From a virus: a stretch of 26,412 nt of DNA. The translations under genes and the position numbers were made by a program. Below, one piece after another: positions 1-6,117 of the stretch. The stretch's first letter is position 1. Every line of letters starts with the position of its first letter. The stretch spans positions 1 through 26,412 of IMG/VR virus record IMGVR_UViG_3300028388_003792; one strand, 5' to 3'. The notes under the pieces are model-generated. The model had not been told where the DNA came from. It searched no databases and saw only the letters and a program-made list of their open reading frames with translations.

Positions 1-219
1 CTCATCGCTGTCTTCATATTCAAAATCGCCAGTAGGTACCTCGTCAGCAAACTCAACTGCTTTTTTGTAGTGAATACTTTCTACTGCCTTTGTTTCTGGC
101 TTAGGCAAGTCATCATCTTTTTGACAAGCCTGTGCCGCTATAAGAAGTGCAGCCGTAATAATTCCGTAAAATACTCCTTTGTAATTCATTTCTTGTTTCA
201 TTTTATAATTAGTTTTCAT
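1..219 (-). CDS. putative lipoprotein, C-terminus beyond the left edge
   Basis: The frame is open from an ATG at 219 to the window edge, giving 73 visible residues. After a short charged N-terminus there is a hydrophobic segment (about residues 18-31) ending in L-I-A-A-Q-A-C-Q, which resembles a lipobox with Cys32 as the acylated residue. An acidic linker (QKDDDLPKPE) follows, as is common in Bacteroidetes lipoproteins. Two later in-frame ATGs (residues 7 and 11) would give a more usual signal length, so the start is uncertain. The first ATG is preferred because the repeated 15-nt element at 221-235 ends one base upstream of it. Role unknown; it may act in the envelope of the infected cell. 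Confidence 0.6.
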   Translation of the reverse strand, partial: MKTNYKMKQEMNYKGVFYGIITAALLIAAQACQKDDDLPKPETKAVESIHYKKAVEFADEVPTGDFEYEDSDE

Positions 220-220
220 G

Positions 221-418
221 TTATTTCTGTTTTAGTGTTTTAGGCTCACCACAATCTTTGCAAGTACGAACAAATACAAAATAATTTCCTTCATTATATA
301 ATTTACATGACTCAATCGTGTTGTCGGGCTTTTTATATTTACTTGGATAAAAATATGTCCTTTCTACTGTTTTTTCTTCTTGACAAAAATCACATATTGC
401 CATTTCACTCTCTCCCAT
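221..418 (-). CDS. small zinc-ribbon-like protein
   Basis: A 65-residue protein with two CxxC pairs: C-D-F-C at residues 9-12 and C-K-D-C near residues 53-56, about 40 residues apart. This is the layout of a treble-clef or zinc-ribbon fold. The ATG at 418 lies one base downstream of the 15-nt element at 420-434, which supports this start. The stop codon TAA (221-223) lies within the next copy of the element, so its last residues K-Q-K are encoded by the element itself. No function is recognised; similar phage mini-proteins are often nucleic-acid or protein binders. Confidence 0.65.
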   Translation of the reverse strand: MGESEMAICDFCQEEKTVERTYFYPSKYKKPDNTIESCKLYNEGNYFVFVRTCKDCGEPKTLKQK

Positions 419-430
419 CTTATTTCTGTT

Positions 431-562
431 TTAGTTTTTCTTTTGTAAATGGTATATATATAAGCCAAAGAAAAATACCGCACATAAAAACAGAAAATAC
501 ATCAACATTCCTGTAAAGTGTTCAAACCCTACCCAATTAGCAAATTCATTCATTGTTTTCAT
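431..562 (-). CDS. single-span membrane micro-protein (43 aa)
   Basis: Translating from ATG 562 gives 43 residues: a soluble N-terminus (MKTMNEFANWVGFEH), one hydrophobic helix of about 20 residues rich in Phe and Leu (roughly 19-38), and a short basic end (HLQKKN). The start lies one base after the 15-nt element at 564-578, and the stop overlaps the next copy of the element at 420-434. This shared spacing with its neighbours is the main evidence that it is a real gene. Function unknown. Confidence 0.6.
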   Translation of the reverse strand: MKTMNEFANWVGFEHFTGMLMYFLFLCAVFFFGLYIYHLQKKN

Positions 563-563
563 C

Positions 564-959
564 TTATTCCTGTTTTAGTAGTTCTGGGTTTTCGTGGATG
601 TTGCTTATTATCTCAATCTTTGGGCCTTTGCTGTGATAGAAATGAGAAATATCTATTGGAAATATGTCTGGGTGGGTCATGCAAAAACCTCCCTCTATAA
701 ACTCTACTGACATTTTATCTGGAACATACTGAGTTCCTTGTACAATATCCCCCTCATAAATCTCTTTACCGTTCTTGTCTTTTAGTCCGGTGTTTTCACC
801 TACTGTTTTGGGATCAACTTCTGACCATTTCTCAATATTGATATACTCATCGTTCAATTCAACTATTCCACTGACAATAGCGGTGGGCTTGCCTTGAATC
901 AAACTACCGTACACCCATTGGCCGTTGTGTAGTCCTCTAAACTTTGTTTCTCTTTTCAC
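564..959 (-). CDS. YopX-family protein
   Basis: A 131-residue protein with the YopX layout: an N-terminal K-F-R-G and N-G-Q-W-V-Y-G-S-L-I segment, a central E-V-D-P-K-T-V-G motif running into T-G-L-K-D-K-N-G-K-E-I-Y-E-G-D-I-V, and a C-terminal I-S-N-I-H-E-N-P-E-L-L. These three blocks are characteristic of the family, which is widespread in phages and prophages of Firmicutes and Bacteroidetes and has no firmly known function. The start is GTG at 959, placed one base after the 15-nt element at 961-975. Length is typical of the family. Confidence 0.9.
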   Translation of the reverse strand: MKRETKFRGLHNGQWVYGSLIQGKPTAIVSGIVELNDEYINIEKWSEVDPKTVGENTGLKDKNGKEIYEGDIVQGTQYVPDKMSVEFIEGGFCMTHPDIFPIDISHFYHSKGPKIEIISNIHENPELLKQE

Positions 960-979
960 CTTATTTCTGTTTTAATTAT

Positions 980-1192
980 TTAATCTGAAGCATCACCACC
1001 ATCAACTTTAACTCTTTGAACATTTGGTCCATCATTACTATTATTTTTAAGTACATTATTAATCAATGCAATTATATTACTTAAAATAAATGCATAGAAT
1101 GAATTTTCTACTGTACTATACATTAAAAGTATAATACCAGTAAGAAAAGCTACCAATGATACTCCAAATAATACTTTTTTAATTTTTTCCAT
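980..1192 (-). CDS. two-span membrane protein with DGGDA tail
   Basis: A 70-residue protein with two hydrophobic stretches (about residues 8-25 and 30-47), then a polar stretch and the C-terminus V-K-V-D-G-G-D-A-S-D. The tail closely matches the end of the structural-region protein at 25408-25983 (I-K-L-D-G-G-D-A-T-R-D), although the rest of the two proteins is unrelated. Size and topology would fit a small holin-like or envelope protein, but no family is recognised. The gene lies 5 bp downstream of the 1198-1488 gene. Confidence 0.6.
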   Translation of the reverse strand: MEKIKKVLFGVSLVAFLTGIILLMYSTVENSFYAFILSNIIALINNVLKNNSNDGPNVQRVKVDGGDASD

Positions 1193-1197
1193 AATAT

Positions 1198-1488
1198 TTA
1201 CTTTTTTAATGATTCATTTAATTCTTTAATATCTCTAATAACTACTTCTTCCCAGAATTTTATATTATCTTCAACACCTTGTAGTATCAAATCATATAAT
1301 TTATTATTAAGATCTTTATCTGAAGATATACCTCCAATAGCTATTCTTGATATATCTACTTCTTTATTACCACCATAATATAAATCTAAAGTTACGCCAG
1401 TATATTGAAATCCTTTTGGATAATCTTTTTTTAACTTAGCTTTAATATTTTTATATTTAGTTAGTTGTATTGCTGATTTTACCATCAT
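1198..1488 (-). CDS. hypothetical protein
   Basis: A 96-residue soluble protein with a basic N-terminal helix (QLTKYKNIKAKLKKDYPKG), a central beta-type segment (GVTLDLYYGGNKEVDISRIAIGG) and an amphipathic C-terminal helix. No motif or family is recognised. Two adjacent ATGs (1488 and 1485) are possible starts. It is the first gene downstream of the tmRNA and probably part of the same minus-strand transcript. Confidence 0.6.
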   Translation of the reverse strand: MMVKSAIQLTKYKNIKAKLKKDYPKGFQYTGVTLDLYYGGNKEVDISRIAIGGISSDKDLNNKLYDLILQGVEDNIKFWEEVVIRDIKELNESLKK

Positions 1489-1512
1489 AATATTTATATT
1501 TTGATAAATTAG

Positions 1513-1870
1513 TGGAGCAGAGGGGAGTCGAACCCCTGTCCATACATATTACATATTAATTATTTATACAGCTTATAGGGCCAACATAGTGTTGGGCGGT
1601 CCACCACTTATTTTAATCTAAATAAGAAATCTTACCTAATTCGTGGCTTAGGCTGCCATTAGCAACTCCGGTTGGGAGTTGTTATTTACAGGCGAAAGCC
1701 CGTCAAAATCTGCAGTTTCAACATTATCATTGAGAATGTTATGTACTACGGACATATTTGCGTTAATCTGCTTATTGTCTCCAATTATTAGATTCACCTT
1801 AGTTTTAACGTGTTATCTCTCACGGCTGATAATTAATATTTCGTATACATGTCAAATCCAGAACTGCCCC
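1513..1870 (-). ncRNA. ssrA: tmRNA (transfer-messenger RNA)
   Basis: The RNA is read on the minus strand from 1870 to 1513 (358 nt). The 5' end GGGGCAG pairs with CTGCTCC at the 3' end to form a 7-bp acceptor stem with G3.U70, the alanine identity pair, and discriminator A. The 3' part holds a perfect T arm (AGGGG-TTCGACT-CCCCT), and the 5' part has the typical TTCTGGATTTGAC start. CCA is not encoded. Between lie hairpins expected for pseudoknots, for example CCAACA/TGTTGG and CCTAA/TTAGG. A tag frame ends M-A-A-stop (TAA at 1650-1648); plausible resume codons are GCA at 1761 (37 codons) or GGA at 1782 (44 codons). tmRNA with SmpB would rescue stalled ribosomes and tag nascent chains for degradation. 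The gene lies between a tRNA and small protein genes in one orientation, so it is probably cut from a longer transcript. Confidence 0.93.
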
Positions 1871-1885
1871 AAATTTTAAATTTAG

Positions 1886-1960
1886 TAGCCCCGGCCGGAC
1901 TCGAACCGGCAGCGGTACAGATTTTAAGTCTGATGTGTCTTCCAGTTCCACCACGGGGCT
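1886..1960 (-). tRNA. tRNA-Leu(UAA)
   Basis: Read on the minus strand: a 7-bp acceptor stem (AGCCCCG/CGGGGCT), a leucine-type D arm (TGGTGGAACTGGAAGACAC), an anticodon loop CTTAAAA with anticodon TAA, and a T arm GCCGG-TTCGAGT-CCGGC with discriminator A. CCA is not encoded. It decodes UUA, a frequent codon in this AT-rich phage. Oddities are a variable region of only about 6 nt where bacterial tRNA-Leu normally has a long class II arm, and a U.U mismatch at the base of the anticodon stem (27-43). It lies 16 bp from the tmRNA. Confidence 0.9.
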
Positions 1961-1974
1961 ATTGTACCAATTAT

Positions 1975-2181
1975 TTATAAATTGTTATCTAAAATATTAT
2001 TAATACATATTCCAGTAATAAATAATGCTATAATAATAATTAGTTCAGTCAAATATAATTTTTCAAAAAAATATTGATATCCATCAATCCATATAGCAGC
2101 TATAATAGTAAAAATAAATAATATTATACTTATTATAAATATATTTGTAATAAATATTAATGCTTTATTTAAATTTTCCAT
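1975..2181 (-). CDS. two-span membrane protein
   Basis: A 68-residue, very Ile/Leu-rich protein with two predicted transmembrane helices (about residues 8-31 and 43-62) joined by a short loop containing W-I-D-G-Y-Q-Y. The ATG at 2181 lies just downstream of the stop of the 2183-2728 gene, implying translational coupling. It is immediately upstream of the tRNA. No family recognised. Confidence 0.55.
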   Translation of the reverse strand: MENLNKALIFITNIFIISIILFIFTIIAAIWIDGYQYFFEKLYLTELIIIIALFITGICINNILDNNL

Positions 2182-2182
2182 T

Positions 2183-2728
2183 TTATTTCCAATTTATTTG
2201 TACTGTTGACATAACAGAAGTATCATGGTAATGTTTTATTTCAACATCAAGCATAGTCCAATCAATATTTAATTTATTAATTAAACTATTTGTAAAATCA
2301 TGTATCATTTTAGTTCCTGTCTTTCTTCTAGATGCAGTAAACATAAATGTCTTATGATATTTTCTTAGTTGTACATTTTTGTATTTATAAACTTGTTCTT
2401 TAAATAAATACTCTATTACATTACCAGTTGTGATCAAAGTAGACATTAAATCAATATCCATAAACCTTTCAATTCGTGCAGCAGCAATATTATTATATAT
2501 TAACTTAATGTTATTCGTTTCTAAATGCTTAAAACGATTTATAACATCTTTGTCATTATCATAACAATATGCTTTAGCAATTCCTTTTGTGTTTAATATT
2601 GTTTTAATATCATTTATATGTTTATCAAAACTAGAACCAACAAGACATACAACATTACCTCTTACTTTAGATTTATTGTAAAAATAAGATTGTATATTTC
2701 TTTTAGTATTATTATTATAAGTTTTCAT
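2183..2728 (-). CDS. hypothetical protein, possible Rossmann-like fold
   Basis: A 181-residue protein, one of the larger ones in the left arm. The first third alternates beta strands and helices: N-V-V-C-L-V-G-S-S-F, then A-Y-C-Y-D-N-D-K-D-V, then I-K-L-I-Y-N-N-I. Glycine after strand 1 and an acidic residue at the end of strand 2 are reminiscent of nucleotide- or SAM-binding Rossmann folds such as methyltransferases, but no catalytic motif can be seen. The basic R-R-K-T-G-T-K segment near residue 134 may bind nucleic acid. The ATG overlaps the upstream stop as ATGA. The function is not assigned. Confidence 0.65.
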   Translation of the reverse strand: MKTYNNNTKRNIQSYFYNKSKVRGNVVCLVGSSFDKHINDIKTILNTKGIAKAYCYDNDKDVINRFKHLETNNIKLIYNNIAAARIERFMDIDLMSTLITTGNVIEYLFKEQVYKYKNVQLRKYHKTFMFTASRRKTGTKMIHDFTNSLINKLNIDWTMLDVEIKHYHDTSVMSTVQINWK

Positions 2729-2835
2729 ATTGCTTCAACTATATAATACACTACTGTAGCTGCAAGAGCTGTTACACTCAATACAGCTACAGCAAGTATT
2801 ACTGCATGTAATTTATTAAATTCTTTGTCAGACAT
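2725..2835 (-). CDS. single-span membrane micro-protein (36 aa)
   Basis: ATG at 2835 gives 36 residues: a polar N-terminus (MSDKEFNKLHA) followed by one Ala/Val-rich transmembrane helix to near the end (VVYYIVEAI). Its TGA overlaps the ATG of the next gene (ATGA), and its start lies inside the end of the 2828-2932 gene. This tight overlap pattern is the main support. Function unknown. Confidence 0.5.
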   Translation of the reverse strand: MSDKEFNKLHAVILAVAVLSVTALAATVVYYIVEAI

Positions 2836-2932
2836 AATGTCCTGATTTAATAAGGGCCATAATAAATAATAATATCATTATACCCCAAAACACACCAGCT
2901 TTTAAGGCTGTTAATTTTTGATACTTTTTCAT
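2828..2932 (-). CDS. single-span membrane micro-protein (34 aa)
   Basis: ATG at 2932 gives 34 residues: basic N-terminus (MKKYQKLTALKAG), one hydrophobic helix containing W-G-I-M-I-L-L-F-I-M-A-L, and a short polar end. It overlaps the upstream stop as ATGA and the downstream start by 8 nt. Positive-inside charge suggests the N-terminus is cytoplasmic. Function unknown. Confidence 0.5.
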   Translation of the reverse strand: MKKYQKLTALKAGVFWGIMILLFIMALIKSGHYV

Positions 2933-3219
2933 TTGTTTACTTCAAAAAATTTAGCACGTCTGTCATGTTGCATGTCTACAAGATGTTTTAAAATATTACG
3001 TGCAGTACTACCACGTTGTTTCTTACATTTGTTAATAAAGAACTCATTAAGATGTACTCGTTGTGTTCTTGTATTGAGTTTGTATCTTTCTTTGTTATTA
3101 GTCATACTATGTAGAGTACGTGACTGTTTAACAAATGATACAATAATTGGCTCATCATTTGCAAGAGAATGATTGATAATTTTGCAAATTGTTTCTTGTT
3201 TTGATTTACTTAAGTTCAT
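2929..3219 (-). CDS. basic hypothetical protein
   Basis: A 96-residue strongly basic protein (many Lys, Arg and His) without hydrophobic segments. It is predicted to be mainly helical, with R-T-Q-R-V-H-L-N-E-F-F-I-N-K-C-K-K-Q-R in its second half. The charge suggests nucleic-acid binding, but no helix-turn-helix or zinc motif is evident. It heads a run of overlapping membrane micro-protein genes (its stop overlaps the next ATG). Confidence 0.6.
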   Translation of the reverse strand: MNLSKSKQETICKIINHSLANDEPIIVSFVKQSRTLHSMTNNKERYKLNTRTQRVHLNEFFINKCKKQRGSTARNILKHLVDMQHDRRAKFFEVNK

Positions 3220-3226
3220 GATGGTG

Positions 3227-3403
3227 TTAATTTGTAAAGATTAATAATACAATTGCCATTGCTATGCAAAAAGCTTGATACACGTAATAACCCGTAGGAT
3301 TATTAAATAAACTTATCTTACTACGATATAAATAAGATAAGTATCCTTCTAGAAGAAAATATATTCCAAAACCAAGTATTGGTATGTATAGTAAATTCTT
3401 CAT
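3227..3403 (-). CDS. two-span membrane protein (58 aa)
   Basis: The start chosen is ATG at 3403, overlapping the upstream gene's stop as ATGA; a longer frame from TTG at 3427 is less likely. The 58 residues form two hydrophobic helices (about 4-21 and 40-57) separated by a loop with L-Y-R-S-K-I-S-L-F-N-N-P. No known family. Confidence 0.55.
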   Translation of the reverse strand: MKNLLYIPILGFGIYFLLEGYLSYLYRSKISLFNNPTGYYVYQAFCIAMAIVLLIFTN

Positions 3404-3558
3404 TTTGTTAAAAAATATATAATCCAAATTGTTATACTAATAGCAATTGCTAATGTATGAGCAAAAGATATTCTTACATCTTTATTGTATAGCTTTACAT
3501 AATATACAATATATATTAGTATTACAACAAATAGATTTGTTACTAAAGCACTTTGCAT
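3400..3558 (-). CDS. two-span membrane protein (52 aa)
   Basis: ATG at 3558 gives 52 residues with two hydrophobic helices (about 3-21 and 33-49) around a charged loop (VKLYNKDVR). It overlaps the upstream gene by 16 nt and the downstream ATG as ATGA. Topology resembles its neighbour at 3227-3403, but the sequences are not clearly related. Function unknown. Confidence 0.5.
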   Translation of the reverse strand: MQSALVTNLFVVILIYIVYYVKLYNKDVRISFAHTLAIAISITIWIIYFLTK

Positions 3559-3830
3559 CTTTTTAATAGTTTAATATCCTCCTGCGTTGCTTTACGCCAA
3601 AGAGTCTTGTTATTTTTCTTATATTGACAGTATATGGTCATTCCATTATAGCGTTTCTTATAAGAGATTAAACCTGTTAGGTCTGATTCCTTTATAGGCT
3701 TTTTAAAATCCTTATACGTGTCATTTATGGACCTCTCAGCTAGACTATCTAAGTATCTAGCCCACCCAAATAACAATAGAAACATTCCTAATGCTATAAA
3801 TAGTGGTCCAAGTATTGCTTCATTTTCCAT
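3543..3830 (-). CDS. membrane-anchored small protein (95 aa)
   Basis: An N-terminal transmembrane helix (about residues 6-25, ILGPLFIALGMFLLLFGWA) is followed by a cytoplasmic or periplasmic domain of about 65 residues with many Lys and Tyr (S-Y-K-K-R-Y-N-G-M-T-I-Y-C-Q-Y-K-K-N-N-K). It is the first gene after the terminator at 3841-3869, so a promoter for it must lie in or before that hairpin, or transcription must read through. No family recognised. Confidence 0.6.
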   Translation of the reverse strand: MENEAILGPLFIALGMFLLLFGWARYLDSLAERSINDTYKDFKKPIKESDLTGLISYKKRYNGMTIYCQYKKNNKTLWRKATQEDIKLLKRCKVL

Positions 3831-3840
3831 AATTATGATT

Positions 3841-3869
3841 AAAAAAAGGGGAGATTTCTCCCCCCTTTA
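3841..3869 (-). terminator. intrinsic terminator (minus strand)
   Basis: Read on the minus strand this is a GGGG-rich stem (AAAGGGGGGAG / CTCCCCTTT with a short AAAT loop) followed directly by a run of seven T. It lies 18 bp after the stop of the 3887-4093 gene and just before the start of the 3543-3830 gene, so it splits the left-arm array into transcription units or attenuates it. Confidence 0.8.
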
Positions 3870-3886
3870 ACCAACTCAACACCAAG

Positions 3887-4093
3887 CTACATTTCTGCAG
3901 CCATCTTTTCTAATTTTATCTGAGCTTTACGAGCTAAATAAAATACAAGCACCATAAGGACACATTTAAATGAAATATCTATCCATTTTGTATCAAACAT
4001 AGTTAAACTAAATAGATTAACCATTGTAACACAAAAGGTTATATACAATAATAATGTTCCTATTATTAATGTAACATAATACCGAAATTTCAT
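3887..4093 (-). CDS. two-span membrane protein (68 aa)
   Basis: Two hydrophobic helices (about residues 6-27 and 40-56) are followed by a basic amphipathic C-terminus (RKAQIKLEKMAAEM). Its ATG overlaps the stop of the 4090-4314 gene, and a strong terminator follows it. This is the shape of small phage membrane proteins, but there is no recognisable holin signature. Confidence 0.55.
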   Translation of the reverse strand: MKFRYYVTLIIGTLLLYITFCVTMVNLFSLTMFDTKWIDISFKCVLMVLVFYLARKAQIKLEKMAAEM

Positions 4094-4314
4094 GCAAACT
4101 TGTAATTATGCTTACGCATCTTACGTGCTTGTTTATTCTTTTTACGCCTTTTAGCTACTTTGTTTTTAAACTCAGTAGTGTAATTAGGTTTGAAAGAATA
4201 CTCTGTAACTTTCTTGACAGGTATTGCCTGACGAGTAGTTGTACGCTCTATTTTAGTATTACCAAATAGACTACGTGCAAAATGTAAGATCTGATAAAAT
4301 ATGTTTTTTTTCAT
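4090..4314 (-). CDS. highly basic small protein (74 aa)
   Basis: A 74-residue protein whose C-terminal third is almost all Lys/Arg (VAKRRKKNKQARKMRKHN). It has no hydrophobic segment beyond a short N-terminal amphipathic helix (IFYQILHFARSLF). The charge suggests RNA or DNA binding or membrane-surface attachment. Overlaps the next gene by 4 nt. Confidence 0.55.
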   Translation of the reverse strand: MKKNIFYQILHFARSLFGNTKIERTTTRQAIPVKKVTEYSFKPNYTTEFKNKVAKRRKKNKQARKMRKHNYKFA

Positions 4315-4319
4315 GGTTA

Positions 4320-4640
4320 TTAAATTAAAAATGATATGTCAAATTCTTGTGTATCTATATAGACAATATTATCAATAGGTAGATAAACTCTTGTACCTCT
4401 ATTAAAGATTTGAGAAGATTTGATATGATTATTTCTTTTTTCATAAGAATAACTACTAGTTCCTCTAAGATGTGTATTTTTAGTTAGTTCACAACATACA
4501 ATATCTGTTCTTCTATTCCATCTTAGGCTTGGATCATCTATAAATCCTTTTACTCTTAATACAACATTGGATGGAAAAATTACATTGAAATATTGTTTTT
4601 GTCTCCCATCCAATGTTACAATATCTCCTATTTTAATCAT
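4320..4640 (-). CDS. hypothetical beta-rich protein
   Basis: A 106-residue protein starting MIKIGDIVTLDGRQK, an opening typical of small SH3-like or KOW-like barrels. It continues with alternating strands (VVLRVKGFI, TDIVCCELTK) and ends V-Y-L-P-I-D-N-I-V-Y-I-D-T-Q-E-F. It overlaps the upstream coiled-coil gene by 8 nt. It might be a small nucleic-acid or protein-binding adaptor, but no family can be named. Confidence 0.55.
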   Translation of the reverse strand: MIKIGDIVTLDGRQKQYFNVIFPSNVVLRVKGFIDDPSLRWNRRTDIVCCELTKNTHLRGTSSYSYEKRNNHIKSSQIFNRGTRVYLPIDNIVYIDTQEFDISFLI

Positions 4641-5079
4641 CTGTAAAAAGATCAGCTATTTTTTCCATGTCTCTTTGAAGTTTATCTTTTTCAGAAAGAT
4701 GTGATTCAAGAAGAGTTTTAGCTTTATTAAGACGATCAAGCTGGTCTTTATGTGAAATGATGACAACTCGTGCCTCAATGTCTTCAAGCCATGCTTTAGG
4801 TGATGCACCATCAATTTTTGCAGGGTATTTCTTTAAATTTGTACCAATTTTATTGGCAGCATTAGTATAATACTCTGCACGTAACATTACAGATGCAGCA
4901 GCACGTGTAAGTTTTGAGACAGAATTAATGTCTTTAATCTTACCATAACCCTGCAATTGTTTGTCAGCAGTATTAGGTGTGTCATTAATATTCTTTTTGA
5001 TTGCTTTGATTTGTTCATTAATCTTTTCAATCATTTTAGGAATATTGTTTTGTTCGGGTGTTGTTACTTCTTTTGTCAT
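4633..5079 (-). CDS. helical coiled-coil protein
   Basis: A 148-residue, mainly helical protein. A coiled-coil at about residues 14-35 (MIEKINEQIKAIKKNIND) and a second at about 112-142 (LDRLNKAKTLLESHLSEKDK) flank a central helical region with LTRAAASVMLRAEYYTNAANK. It is the largest gene between 2.8 and 6 kb. Such proteins occur in the early arms of crAss-like phages, but I do not recognise a named family. Confidence 0.6.
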   Translation of the reverse strand: MTKEVTTPEQNNIPKMIEKINEQIKAIKKNINDTPNTADKQLQGYGKIKDINSVSKLTRAAASVMLRAEYYTNAANKIGTNLKKYPAKIDGASPKAWLEDIEARVVIISHKDQLDRLNKAKTLLESHLSEKDKLQRDMEKIADLFTDD

Positions 5080-5084
5080 TTTGT

Positions 5085-5327
5085 TTAAATTATAAAGTGA
5101 TTATCAAATGGGTTAACATGTTTATAGTTTGTATAATAATTATGAGAAACTCTTAGTACAAACTGATTAAAAGTTATAGGATACCTATAAACATTTTTTG
5201 TACTTCCATACATTACACGTTTTTCATGATCTATTTCTTTAATTGTTGTTATATGACCATTATAATTAATGAAAGTATCTCCTTCAGCACATTGTGCTAA
5301 TAATTTTTTAGCTCTAGCTTTCTTCAT
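5085..5327 (-). CDS. hypothetical protein (80 aa)
   Basis: An 80-residue basic protein with a helical N-terminus (MKKARAKKLLAQCAEGD) then strands (TFINYNGHITTIKEID) and a Tyr/Asn-rich end. The ATG at 5327 is chosen; a GTG at 5333 would add two residues. Both lie inside the end of the 5314-5487 gene, so translation is probably coupled. Function unknown. Confidence 0.55.
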   Translation of the reverse strand: MKKARAKKLLAQCAEGDTFINYNGHITTIKEIDHEKRVMYGSTKNVYRYPITFNQFVLRVSHNYYTNYKHVNPFDNHFII

Positions 5328-5487
5328 CTCCACAATGTTTATATACTACCCATGATGCAATTAACATTATTGGTAAACATAAGGAATTTACAGTTATTAA
5401 AGCATCTGGAGGTGCTTCAGTATTTAAAAATACATTTAATATAACAAAAAATACCCAAATTATTGCTATTATTTTTAATTGTTTCAT
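5314..5487 (-). CDS. two-span membrane protein (57 aa)
   Basis: ATG at 5487 gives 57 residues with two hydrophobic helices (about 4-21 and 32-49) separated by LNTEAPPDALITVNS, then a short tail with K-H-C-G-D-E-E-S. It overlaps the downstream gene's start by about 14 nt. Its position in the overlapping array supports it. Function unknown. Confidence 0.5.
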   Translation of the reverse strand: MKQLKIIAIIWVFFVILNVFLNTEAPPDALITVNSLCLPIMLIASWVVYKHCGDEES

Positions 5488-5490
5488 TGT

Positions 5491-5607
5491 TTACTTGTTA
5501 TGTTCATTTCTTGTTAGTCTGATAATAAAACTGACAATGATGAAAAGTACAATTACAAAGAATACATCATTTATAGTATTCTCTGTAAAAGAATATAATC
5601 CATTCAT
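5491..5607 (-). CDS. single-span membrane micro-protein (38 aa)
   Basis: ATG at 5607 overlaps the upstream stop as ATGA. The 38 residues have a polar N-terminus (MNGLYSFTENTIND), one Ile/Val/Phe-rich helix (about 15-30) and a basic end (RLTRNEHNK). Function unknown. Confidence 0.5.
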   Translation of the reverse strand: MNGLYSFTENTINDVFFVIVLFIIVSFIIRLTRNEHNK

Positions 5608-5876
5608 TCTATGAAGATTTTATTAAGATCAGTATTAGTTTCTACAATATCATCACCATGAATTGTGTCAATGATAAGGATAGGATCAGCAATTGTTTTA
5701 AGCTCTTTTTTAAGCTTTTTTAAAACAACTAAAAGTTCATAGAGTGTATAACACTCAATCTCTTTTGTTACTTTAGTAGGTACAAATGCTTCAGGAGAGA
5801 ATTGTTCTGTTGTATTGTATTCTACTTTAATTGCGTATAAAAAATCTTTTGCGTATAAAATATTTTTATCTTTCAT
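5604..5876 (-). CDS. hypothetical protein (90 aa)
   Basis: A 90-residue soluble protein. An N-terminal strand-rich half (FLYAIKVEYNTTEQF) is followed by a helix (LYELLVVLKKLKKELKTI), then P-I-L-I-I-D-T-I-H-G-D-D-I-V. This alternation suggests a compact alpha/beta domain. Its stop overlaps the next ATG. No family recognised. Confidence 0.6.
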   Translation of the reverse strand: MKDKNILYAKDFLYAIKVEYNTTEQFSPEAFVPTKVTKEIECYTLYELLVVLKKLKKELKTIADPILIIDTIHGDDIVETNTDLNKIFIE

Positions 5877-5886
5877 GGTAGATTAT

Positions 5887-5964
5887 TTAAATAAGAATGA
5901 ACTCATTATAATTAACATCAATTGTTTCGTCTCGGTCGTATAGTTTTATTGTTTCTTGGTCCAT
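5887..5964 (-). CDS. possible 25-aa peptide
   Basis: ATG at 5964 gives a 25-residue acidic peptide (D-R-D-E-T-I-D-V-N-Y-N-E core) with a stop 11 bp before the 5604-5876 gene. The frame overlaps the end of 5946-6038. At this length only position and orientation support it. Confidence 0.3.
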   Translation of the reverse strand: MDQETIKLYDRDETIDVNYNEFILI

Positions 5965-6038
5965 TGTATTTTATTGTTTAATAAGATTATTGATAAACTG
6001 ATAAGAAAGTCTTGGTATTCTAAGTCGATTTTATTCAT
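5946..6038 (-). CDS. possible 30-aa peptide
   Basis: ATG at 6038 gives a 30-residue peptide with an acidic N-terminus, a short hydrophobic stretch (FLISLSIILL) and a polar end. It is the first frame after the terminator at 6061-6117, so it would lead the next minus-strand transcript. Support is positional only. Confidence 0.35.
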   Translation of the reverse strand: MNKIDLEYQDFLISLSIILLNNKIQWTKKQ

Positions 6039-6060
6039 GATTTTATATATGTATTGTAAA

Positions 6061-6117
6061 AAAAAAAGAGTAGGCATACTACGGGTGTAACTTATGGCTT
6101 ACGGCCTCCTACTCTTC
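6061..6117 (-). terminator. terminator / large stem-loop (minus strand)
   Basis: AAGAGTAGG and CCTACTCTT form a perfect 9-bp stem enclosing about 33 nt. On the minus strand the stem is followed by a run of nine T. It sits 34 bp after the stop of the 6151-6426 gene. The loop is long for a simple terminator and contains smaller self-complementary pieces (GGCCGTAAGCC), so it may also be a processed RNA end. Confidence 0.75.
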
